From assembly GCA_041618535.1 (NCBI GenBank), contig JBFKFP010000105.1:1-9923 (forward strand): a stretch of DNA of 9,923 nt. The letters are read 5' to 3'. Below the pieces are notes generated by a model that worked only from the letters and a program-made list of their open reading frames with translations, made no database searches and was not told the DNA's origin. Numbering within the stretch: the stretch's first letter is position 1; every line of letters starts with the position of its first letter. A program made the translations under genes and the position numbers. Of this stretch, positions 1 to 5,388 are shown piece by piece. The DNA is from SHLJ01 sp041618535 (GTDB lineage: Bacteria; Bacteroidota; Bacteroidia; Flavobacteriales; Flavobacteriaceae).

Positions 1-156
1 AAATACGGTGAAAAGAGGGTACTTGATGAAATCGGTTTGAATGAGCTGACTACGCCCGACGACATCGCTCCGCTGGTTGCTTTAATGGTAGGAGGACTTT
101 TGGACCATGCCACCGGTGCCACCATAGATATTAACGCGGCCAGTCATATCCGATAA
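1..156 (+). CDS. Short-chain dehydrogenase/reductase (SDR) family protein, C-terminal fragment
   Basis: Only the last 51 codons are in the window; the gene begins upstream, and the open frame runs from base 1 to TAA at 154-156. The visible part reads like the end of a classical SDR: a TTPDDIAPLVALMV helix followed by the closing strand TGATIDINAASHIR. In classical SDRs the 'PeDIA..v.fL' helix and the 'TG..i.vdGG' strand close the Rossmann fold and lie by the substrate pocket. Here the usual GG is replaced by NAAS, which resembles the 'NGASYxR' endings of some SDR subgroups. The NAD(P)-binding glycine motif and the YxxxK catalytic pair are outside the window, so cofactor and substrate cannot be given. 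Family assignment is fairly firm; specific function is unknown. Confidence 0.72.
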   Translation, partial: KYGEKRVLDEIGLNELTTPDDIAPLVALMVGGLLDHATGATIDINAASHIR

Positions 157-162
157 TTTTTG
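154..162 (+). promoter_or_regulatory. Possible Bacteroidota -7 element upstream of the S41 gene
   Basis: TAATTTTTG overlaps the stop codon of the SDR gene and is followed by CCG. It resembles the Bacteroidota sigma-A -7 consensus TAnnTTTG, with one extra base between TA and TTTG. It lies about 64 bp before the ATG at 226. No convincing -33 TTG was found at the usual distance, so this is a weak call. Confidence 0.25.
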
Positions 163-225
163 CCGAATAACTGTAACATTCGAGCGTTTTTAAGCTCTTA
201 TTAGAAAATCAATCAATCAACTACA

Positions 226-1887
226 ATGCGTTATTTACTTCTATTACTAGTTAGCGCCTCCACTTTTTTTGTGCAGGCGCAGGAGGTGCTTACGTCTTCA
301 GAATGGCAGGAAGACCTCCGATTTTTACAACAGACCGTTCACCAGGACTATCCGTTCCTGTTTAAAAAGACCACAAAAACCGAGTTTGATGCTGCAGTGG
401 AAGAGCTTTACAAAGACATTCCCAACCTGGAGCAGCATGAGATCATCATCGGGATGGCCAGGATCGTATCTTCTTTCAAATATGGACATACAGTTTTGGG
501 ATTCCGTTATTCGCCCTATCCGTTTCATCAGTTGCCATTGAATTTTTACTGGTTCAATGACGGGCTTTATGTTCAGGGCGCACATAGAGATCATGCAGAT
601 GTATTAGGTGCGAAGGTCACCCGGATTGGAAATATGAGCACCGAGGATGCTCTAAAAGCCATCTACCCGGTAGTGCCCTCTGAAAATGATCAATTCTTCA
701 AGGCCTATGGACCGCTTTACCTTACCGTGACCGAAGTGCTGCATACACAGGGAGTAATCGATTCCTTTTCTACTGAAATCGAACTTGGATTTGAAAAAGA
801 TGGTGAGAAATTCAATAAGTCTATAACCACAATGGCTAAAGGGGAGAGGGTTCCTACCCAATACAGTCTTGTGATCCAGGAAGGGGATTGGCTGGATGCA
901 CGGGAACAGGACAAGACCCCTAATTACCTTAATCACCTCGATAAGATCTATTATTACGAATACCTGCCTGAATCCAAAACGGTTTATGTCAGGCAAAGCC
1001 AGATACAGGATGATCCATCCGAGAATATTCCTGCCTTTTATTCCAAATTGTTCGATTTTATCGAAAACAATGACGTTGACAAATTAGTACTCGATGTCAG
1101 GCTGAATGGTGGCGGCAACAACTACAAGAACAAAGCTGTGGTCACCGGAATTATTGAAACTGAAAAGATCAACGAGGTCGGTAAATTATTTGTCCTTATC
1201 GGAAGGCGAACCTTCTCTGCCTGTCAGAACCTGGTCAATGAGCTCGACAATTATACCAATGTTGTATTTATCGGGGAACCCAGTAGCGAGAACATCAATT
1301 TTTACGGCGATAATAACCGGGTAGAGCTGCCCAACAGCAAAATCCCGGCTTATCTGTCTTTTGCATGGTGGCAGGACAAGCCACAGTGGGAGGGAGGCGA
1401 ATGGACCACTCCGCATCTTTTTGTGGATATGAGCTTTGAGCAATTCAGAACTAACCAGGATCCGGTGCTTAAGGCGGCACTTGAGTTCAAGGGTGACGAT
1501 TTTGTGACTGATCCTATGGACTATATGACCAATCTTTTCCTGGCCGGAGAGATCGAGCGTTTGCAGAAGGAGACCATTGAAATGGTCAATGATCCAAGGT
1601 ATAGATTTTTCGACTTTGAAGCTAACCTGAATGATGCAGGGTACCGGTTGATCAGCAGCGGACAGATCAAGGAAGCGATCTTTGTATTTGAATTTAATAC
1701 CAAACTATTCCCTGATTCGCCGAATTGCTGGGACAGCCTGGCAGAGGGCTACTGGAAAGCCGGTGATCTGGAAAAGGCAAAGGAATATTATAACAAAGCC
1801 ATAAAGATGGACCCGGATGGGCCTACAGGGAAGAACGCAAGGGCTATGATGGCGGAGATGGATTCCGGGAATCAGAAAAAAGAATAA
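226..1887 (+). CDS. Secreted S41-family peptidase-like protein with C-terminal TPR
   Basis: The 553-residue protein begins with a classic signal peptide: a run of leucines after MRY, with a likely cut at VQA|QE after residue 18. It is therefore probably periplasmic, or outer-membrane or surface associated. The region from about 280 to 400 matches the S41 core: LDVRLNGGG (289-297, the 'DxRxNxGG' strand), then IGRRTFSACQNL with putative nucleophile Ser331, then FIGEPSSEN (348-356). YGHT (86-89) resembles the 'DGHT' motif near the N-terminus of Tricorn/IRBP-like S41 proteins, so His88 and Glu351 are candidate partners of Ser331. There is no Lys at the CtpA/Tsp dyad position, and I see no PDZ domain. 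Residues 498-534 form a clear TPR helix pair (WDSLAEGYWKAGDLEKAKEYY), probably preceded by a weaker repeat near 470-495. The ATG at 226 is chosen because the signal peptide starts there. A hairpin follows the stop. Substrate unknown; activity is inferred, not shown. Confidence 0.85.
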   Translation: MRYLLLLLVSASTFFVQAQEVLTSSEWQEDLRFLQQTVHQDYPFLFKKTTKTEFDAAVEELYKDIPNLEQHEIIIGMARIVSSFKYGHTVLGFRYSPYPFHQLPLNFYWFNDGLYVQGAHRDHADVLGAKVTRIGNMSTEDALKAIYPVVPSENDQFFKAYGPLYLTVTEVLHTQGVIDSFSTEIELGFEKDGEKFNKSITTMAKGERVPTQYSLVIQEGDWLDAREQDKTPNYLNHLDKIYYYEYLPESKTVYVRQSQIQDDPSENIPAFYSKLFDFIENNDVDKLVLDVRLNGGGNNYKNKAVVTGIIETEKINEVGKLFVLIGRRTFSACQNLVNELDNYTNVVFIGEPSSENINFYGDNNRVELPNSKIPAYLSFAWWQDKPQWEGGEWTTPHLFVDMSFEQFRTNQDPVLKAALEFKGDDFVTDPMDYMTNLFLAGEIERLQKETIEMVNDPRYRFFDFEANLNDAGYRLISSGQIKEAIFVFEFNTKLFPDSPNCWDSLAEGYWKAGDLEKAKEYYNKAIKMDPDGPTGKNARAMMAEMDSGNQKKE

Positions 1888-1894
1888 AATACAG

Positions 1895-1921
1895 GAAGCA
1901 GCTTTTTTGAGCTGCTTCTTT
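1895..1921 (+). terminator. Intrinsic terminator after the S41 gene
   Basis: GAAGCAGCT (1895-1903) pairs perfectly with AGCTGCTTC (1910-1918) around a six-base loop TTTTTG, beginning eight bases after the stop codon. The trailing T-run is short (TTT, then GAATTT), so termination may be incomplete, but the 9 bp G/C-containing stem and its position make this the natural 3' end of the S41 transcript. Confidence 0.72.
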
Positions 1922-1928
1922 GAATTTG
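1921..1928 (+). promoter_or_regulatory. Possible -7 element for the isoaspartyl methyltransferase gene
   Basis: TGAATTTG matches TAnnTTTG at all but the second base and lies 21 bases before the ATG at 1950, a common leader length in Bacteroidota. The expected -33 box would fall inside the preceding terminator hairpin, and no TTG is obvious there. Weak support. Confidence 0.25.
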
Positions 1929-1949
1929 TAACTTAGTGAAAACAATGTT

Positions 1950-2651
1950 ATGAGGAAAATATCCTGCATATTAATCCTGTTTGTTTTTTCATGTTCTCAT
2001 TCTCAGGATAGATTTCAATCGGCCAGGGAGAAAATGGTTTCCCAGCAGATTGAAGGACGCGGAATTCTTGACAGGACAACCTTGAGAGCTATGAGGTCAG
2101 TCCCAAGGCATGAATTTGTCCCTTTGGGTTTAAGGTCATCCGCATATATGGACAGCCCCCTGCCAATAGGCCATAAACAAACCATCTCCCAACCCTATAT
2201 CGTGGCATTTATGACTTCCGAATTAAGGCTTTCGTCAACAGATAAGGTCCTTGAAATAGGGACGGGATCAGGTTACCAGGCTGCCGTTCTCGCCCAGATC
2301 GTCGATTCGGTTTATACGATTGAAATTGTGGAGCCACTTGGCCTCGAGGCTAAGGAAAGGCTAAAAAGGCTAGGATATAATAATGTAAATGTCAGAATTG
2401 GAGATGGCTACGGAGGCTGGCCGGAGGAGGCTCCCTTCGATGCGATTATCGTCACCGCTGCTGTTGAGGAAATTCCCCAACCGCTTATCGATCAGTTGTC
2501 AGAAGGAGGCAAAATGATAATCCCGGTCGGGCCACATCGCGATATTCGTTCATTACAACTCATTAAGAAACGAAAAGGCAAACTTATTGTTAGGGATAGG
2601 CTGCCGGTCAGGTTCGTACCTTTTACGCGCAAAAAAGACAGCTTACCCTAG
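1950..2651 (+). CDS. pcm: Protein-L-isoaspartate O-methyltransferase, with N-terminal export/lipoprotein signal
   Basis: This SAM-dependent enzyme methylates the alpha-carboxyl of L-isoaspartyl residues in damaged proteins, starting their conversion back to aspartate. The 233-residue product carries the family motifs in order: LPIGHKQTISQPYIVA (71-85, with the conserved TISQP), the SAM-binding LEIGTGSGYQAA (101-112), GDGYGGWPEEAPFDAIIVTAA (151-171), EGGKMIIPVG (185-194) and the terminal RFVPF. Homology to cytoplasmic Pcm begins near Met29 (MVSQQIEGRGI). The first 28 residues are extra: Arg2-Lys3, a hydrophobic run to residue 14, then Cys15 in VFSC, an imperfect lipobox, followed by SHSQ. With the ATG at 1950 the protein would be exported, possibly as a lipoprotein; a start at 2034 would give a normal cytoplasmic enzyme. 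AGGGAG at 2025-2030 lies only 3 bases before that second ATG, too close for a good ribosome site. Enzyme family is firm; location is open. Confidence 0.93.
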   Translation: MRKISCILILFVFSCSHSQDRFQSAREKMVSQQIEGRGILDRTTLRAMRSVPRHEFVPLGLRSSAYMDSPLPIGHKQTISQPYIVAFMTSELRLSSTDKVLEIGTGSGYQAAVLAQIVDSVYTIEIVEPLGLEAKERLKRLGYNNVNVRIGDGYGGWPEEAPFDAIIVTAAVEEIPQPLIDQLSEGGKMIIPVGPHRDIRSLQLIKKRKGKLIVRDRLPVRFVPFTRKKDSLP

Positions 2652-2668
2652 AGATGGATTAACAGACT

Positions 2669-2676
2669 TATTTTTG
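2669..2676 (+). promoter_or_regulatory. Bacteroidota -7 promoter element (TAnnTTTG) for the EamA transporter gene
   Basis: TATTTTTG fits the Bacteroidota sigma-A -7 consensus TAnnTTTG exactly and is followed by TAGCTTCGCA, a familiar flavobacterial context. It lies 27 bases before the ATG at 2704, so the mRNA leader would be about 20 nt. The upstream -33 TTG is not evident; the region overlaps the end of the methyltransferase gene. It suggests 2704-4198 begins its own transcription unit. Confidence 0.5.
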
Positions 2677-2703
2677 TAGCTTCGCACTGAATTAGCGCTG
2701 CAC

Positions 2704-3621
2704 ATGAGCAAATCAAATTCTGTTGCTTTAATCTTTCTTTCCTTTTTTTCGATCTATGTAATCTGGGGATCCACCTACCTTTTAAATAAGATCGCGGTAG
2801 GTGAATTACCCCCGTTTATGCTGGCCGGGATCAGGTTCACAATTGCGGGAGTCCTTATTTTCATTATAGCGAAGGTCCTGGGTCACTCTTTAAGGATAAC
2901 CATCCGGCAGTTGAAGAATACCGCAATAGCGGGTTTCCTGTTCCTTTCTTTTGGAAATGGGGTGGTAGTCTGGGCATTGAAATTTGTTGATAGTGGCTTC
3001 GCAGCTTTGGAAATTTCTGCACAGCCTCTGGTGGTACTCCTCCTGATGCGGATTTTAGAGGGAAAAAGGATAAAGGCGATGTCGGTTTTTGGTGTCGTCC
3101 TTGGTGTGATCGGGATTTATCTTTTGGTAGGTCAGAAAGAGATAGTTACCCAGGAGAACGCGATTTTAGGAATAATCATGATCTTCATGTGCATGTTAAG
3201 CTGGGGATATGGCAGCCTGTTTGTCGCGAAAGCTGACCTCCCACGCAATTATTTCATCAATACAGGATTCCAGATGTTCACCGGAGGATTGATGCTGATC
3301 CTGGGGAGCTGGATATTTGGTGAGGAATGGAAGCCAATGAACGAATGGTCTGAACCGGTTTTGTGGTCCATGCTACTCTTGATCATCTTCGGAAGCATTG
3401 TGGCATTTACATCATTTAATTATCTTTTGAAGCGGGTTTCTCCGGAAAAGGTAGCCACTTCAACCTATGTGAACCCCATTATCGCTTTATTACTTGGCTG
3501 GTATTTTCTGGATGAACAGATCACGTTGCAATCAGTCATAGCGGCCATGATTTTATTAACAGGTGTATATTTTATAAACACCAAGCGTAAGTTCACAATT
3601 ATCTCCCGTTATAAAAATTAG
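2704..3621 (+). CDS. EamA/DMT-superfamily transporter, YedA-like
   Basis: The 305-residue product is an inner-membrane protein made almost entirely of hydrophobic helices, consistent with the ten-helix, two-EamA-repeat layout of the drug/metabolite transporter superfamily, at the usual length of about 300. Repeat one opens with IYVIWGSTYLLNKIA (17-31) and includes PPFMLAGIRFTIAG (36-49) and GNGVVVWAL (84-92). Repeat two starts near 154, has SWGYGSLF (166-173), and ends with RVSPEKVATSTYVNPIIALLLGW followed by FLDEQIT (268-274). The 'WGSTY', 'GNG', 'SW.yGS' and 'VSP..ATS.yVNP..A.LLG' signatures are those of E. coli YedA-type permeases. DMT proteins of this group export metabolites such as amino acids, but the substrate cannot be read from sequence. 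The 3650 gene follows after 28 bp with no terminator, so the two may be cotranscribed. Confidence 0.9.
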   Translation: MSKSNSVALIFLSFFSIYVIWGSTYLLNKIAVGELPPFMLAGIRFTIAGVLIFIIAKVLGHSLRITIRQLKNTAIAGFLFLSFGNGVVVWALKFVDSGFAALEISAQPLVVLLLMRILEGKRIKAMSVFGVVLGVIGIYLLVGQKEIVTQENAILGIIMIFMCMLSWGYGSLFVAKADLPRNYFINTGFQMFTGGLMLILGSWIFGEEWKPMNEWSEPVLWSMLLLIIFGSIVAFTSFNYLLKRVSPEKVATSTYVNPIIALLLGWYFLDEQITLQSVIAAMILLTGVYFINTKRKFTIISRYKN

Positions 3622-3649
3622 CTAATTATAGAACTCAAAACATATTTAC

Positions 3650-4198
3650 ATGGCGCGAAAAAAATTTTGGTCAACAGATAAAATAGTTGCAATGACGGCC
3701 ATATTCATCAGCACACTCACCTTGATCATATTTATACGTCAAACTAATATTATTGACACCCAGAGCCATTTGTCGGTTATGCCATATCTACTCCTGGAAA
3801 CTTCAAACAATAGCGAAAACAAGACGTTTTCAATTGACTTTGTAAATCACGGTGTAGGGCCCGCAATAGTAGAGTCGAGAAAAATATATTACAGAGGGAA
3901 GACTTATGATATGGAATTTCAGGATTTCTTACTTGACCAATTTACGGAGATGGACAGTATCCATATTATGAACTACACCATTGTTGAACCGGGATTCGCA
4001 TTGGTTTCAGGGGGAACCAGGAATATTCTCAGAGTAGGAGGAGATGATTACAGCTATCTTACTTTCCTTGATATCATCCAGGAGCTCAATGAGAATGACT
4101 TTGAGTATGAGCTCATATATAAGTCCATTTACGACGACAAGTGGGTGATAAAGGCATCCTCAAACGAACCACAGATACATAAACCGACTCGTCCATAG
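3650..4198 (+). CDS. Membrane-anchored protein of unknown function
   Basis: I do not recognise a named family with assigned function. The 182-residue protein starts with a basic patch (ARKK), then a short DK-containing segment and one transmembrane helix at about residues 12-29, followed by RQTNIIDTQSHLSVMPYL. The remaining 150 or so residues look beta-rich: DFVNHGVGPAIVES (63-76) is a strand-turn-strand feature, and YELIYKSIYDDKW (153-165) is a closing strand. This 'helix, QTxxIxxQxxLSVxPYL, xNxGxGPAxI, YxSxYDxxW' layout recurs in small bacterial anchored proteins as far as I recall, with no known role. The orientation is probably helix in the inner membrane, with the soluble part's side undetermined. 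It has no catalytic motif that I can see. The 28 bp gap suggests co-transcription with the upstream transporter. The ATG at 3650 places the helix correctly. Confidence 0.75.
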   Translation: MARKKFWSTDKIVAMTAIFISTLTLIIFIRQTNIIDTQSHLSVMPYLLLETSNNSENKTFSIDFVNHGVGPAIVESRKIYYRGKTYDMEFQDFLLDQFTEMDSIHIMNYTIVEPGFALVSGGTRNILRVGGDDYSYLTFLDIIQELNENDFEYELIYKSIYDDKWVIKASSNEPQIHKPTRP

Positions 4199-4294
4199 AA
4201 AATGGAGTAAAATTGTTAGTTCTTTTTTCCTTTTACTGATCAAAATCATTGTTTATGTCTGTAGGAATCAATTATTTAGATCGTTTGATTCCCG

Positions 4295-4801
4295 ATGATC
4301 CTTGCTGTCATAATATTGCTCCTTTTCATGGTCGTGATCGCTGTAATGTTCACTCCGGTTCACATTTATATAAACACCGATCTCAACACTTACCGGATAT
4401 CCCAGGCTTGGTGGATGGCGGTCGAATTCAAATATGATGAAGAGGAAATCCTTTTGATGGATTTTAGATTGGTTGGAATTCGGTTTAAGCCCATAAGTAT
4501 CATCGATCGGATTTTTTTCAGCAAAAAAGCAAAGAAAAAGAAGACCTCTAAATACAAATCAATTGGTAAGAACATAAAAATTGAAAAATTACTTAAGGTT
4601 TTACGGGCTCTCGAGGTCAGGGAATTTTACTTAAATATCGATACAGGTGATCCCGTTAGAAATGCAAAATTATACCCGCTCTTTGAATTATTGAATTTCA
4701 GGTTTGGAGGTTTTAGGGTGAATTTTTTAGGATATAATCGACTGATTATGGATGTACAGGGCCGACCTATAAAATTTTTGAAAATATTCGTAGAACAATA
4801 A
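4295..4801 (+). CDS. DUF2953-like (YtfI-like) membrane protein
   Basis: This 168-residue protein has an N-terminal transmembrane helix (residues 1-20, ending FTPVHIYINTD), then a beta-rich stretch, a very basic linker (SKKAKKKKTSKYKSIGK, 76-92), and a C-terminal part with REFYLNIDTGDPVRNAKLYPLFELLN (109-134) and a final strand-rich end. A helix running straight into 'PVxIxIxx' strands, a Lys-rich insert, and a late 'xTGDPxxxAxLYxL' segment is the pattern of DUF2953 proteins, whose Bacillus member is YtfI. The match is by pattern and is not certain, but the next gene is a GerW/YtfJ homologue, the same neighbour as in Bacillus, which strengthens it. An in-frame stop at 4286-4288 makes 4295 the first possible ATG. 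The next gene starts 10 bp after the stop, so they form an operon. Biochemical function is unknown. Confidence 0.72.
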   Translation: MILAVIILLLFMVVIAVMFTPVHIYINTDLNTYRISQAWWMAVEFKYDEEEILLMDFRLVGIRFKPISIIDRIFFSKKAKKKKTSKYKSIGKNIKIEKLLKVLRALEVREFYLNIDTGDPVRNAKLYPLFELLNFRFGGFRVNFLGYNRLIMDVQGRPIKFLKIFVEQ

Positions 4802-4811
4802 AACATCATTT

Positions 4812-5180
4812 ATGAACTTACATTTTGAGGAATTACTAAAGCAGATCACAGACTTCATCCAAACAGAAGCGAAGACTGAAACTGTGGTTGGAGAACAGTT
4901 TGAATTAGGAGAATTCAAATGTGTACCTGTTATTAAAGTTGGTATGGGATTTGGTTCTGGCGGCGGCGAAGGTGTTGAGCCTAAATCTGTAAGACGTGAA
5001 GGCGTTGGAGCAGGAGCCGGAGTCGGAATTGAACCCATTGGATTCCTTGTGACCAGGAAGGATGAAATCAATTTCCTTGAAGCGGGCAAAGCTCATGGTT
5101 TGTCGGCCGCATTTGAAAAAATGCCTGATATGATCGAGAAGATTTATCGCAAAAAGGATAAGGAAGAGATGCCTGCCTAG
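4812..5180 (+). CDS. ytfJ: GerW/YtfJ-family protein
   Basis: The 122-residue protein matches the GerW (YtfJ) family. It has an amphipathic N-terminal helix (residues 1-20), TVVGEQFELGEFKCVPVIKVGMGFG (24-48), a glycine-rich segment GSGGGEG (48-54) and GAGAGVGIEPIGFLV (66-80), then a C-terminal helix with FEKMPDMIEKI. In Bacillus, GerW is a small spore-associated protein needed for normal germination; no catalytic residues are known. The domain is widespread in non-sporulating bacteria, so the 'sporulation' name should not be carried over. It has no signal peptide, so it is likely cytoplasmic or at the inner face of the membrane beside its DUF2953 partner. The spacing of 10 bp from the preceding gene and the tandem hairpins just after it define a two-gene unit. 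Family assignment is strong; role here is unknown. Confidence 0.88.
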   Translation: MNLHFEELLKQITDFIQTEAKTETVVGEQFELGEFKCVPVIKVGMGFGSGGGEGVEPKSVRREGVGAGAGVGIEPIGFLVTRKDEINFLEAGKAHGLSAAFEKMPDMIEKIYRKKDKEEMPA

Positions 5181-5188
5181 TACTGGAA

Positions 5189-5258
5189 TCTTATCCGAAT
5201 CAGTCGGATTAGAAAAGACTGGAGAAGCCGGAATAGACTGGTTTTTTCAGTCTTTTTT
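5189..5258 (+). terminator. Tandem hairpin terminator after the DUF2953-GerW pair
   Basis: Two hairpins follow the stop codon. The first pairs TCTTATCCGA (5189-5198) with TCGGATTAGA (5204-5213), ten pairs with one T-T mismatch and a five-base loop. The second pairs AGACTG (5235-5240) with CAGTCT (5248-5253) around a T-rich loop and runs into six Ts (5253-5258), the standard intrinsic terminator form. An alternative left arm AAAAGACTG at 5213-5221 could pair with CAGTCTTTT (5248-5256), because AGACTGG occurs twice (5216-5222 and 5235-5241). Confidence 0.78.
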
Positions 5259-5352
5259 ATTTCTGACCCGTGAGCTATTTAGCGCGGATGCCTTAGGGAG
5301 TATTTATTGACAGAATATGATTTAAGTCATTAAAATCGGTTCTAAATAAAAG

Positions 5353-5360
5353 TAATTTTA
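5353..5360 (+). promoter_or_regulatory. Possible -7 element for ppdK
   Basis: TAATTTTA followed by GCCC matches TAnnTTTG at seven of eight positions and lies 28 bases before the ATG at 5389. A -33 TTG is not clear at the normal spacing (GGTTCT is nearby). The position, after a strong terminator and just before ppdK, supports it more than the sequence does. Confidence 0.35.
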
Positions 5361-5388
5361 GCCCATATTAACAACAGAAGTTATTACC

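Noticed and set aside
182..197. GAGC/GCTC short hairpin after the SDR gene as a terminator
   Set aside because: The stem is only 4 bp with an 8-base loop and no T-run, too weak to call.
4192..4230. TCCAT/ATGGA hairpin at the stop of the 182-residue gene plus a downstream T-rich tract as a terminator
   Set aside because: The stem is 5 A/T-rich pairs and the T-tract starts well after it, so it is not a convincing intrinsic terminator.
4249..4437. 62-codon + strand open frame overlapping the start of the DUF2953-like gene
   Set aside because: It is in a different frame, rich in His, Cys and Pro, and has no family resemblance. The overlapping 4295 frame encodes a clear membrane helix and a family-like protein.
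4727..5089. 120-codon antisense open frame opposite the GerW gene, proline-rich
   Set aside because: The PAPAPTPS-like run is just the reverse complement of the glycine-rich GerW codons.
5181..5388. tRNA, riboswitch or small RNA gene in the longest gap
   Set aside because: Apart from the two terminator hairpins and the ppdK leader, I see no cloverleaf, no conserved riboswitch core and no further structure.
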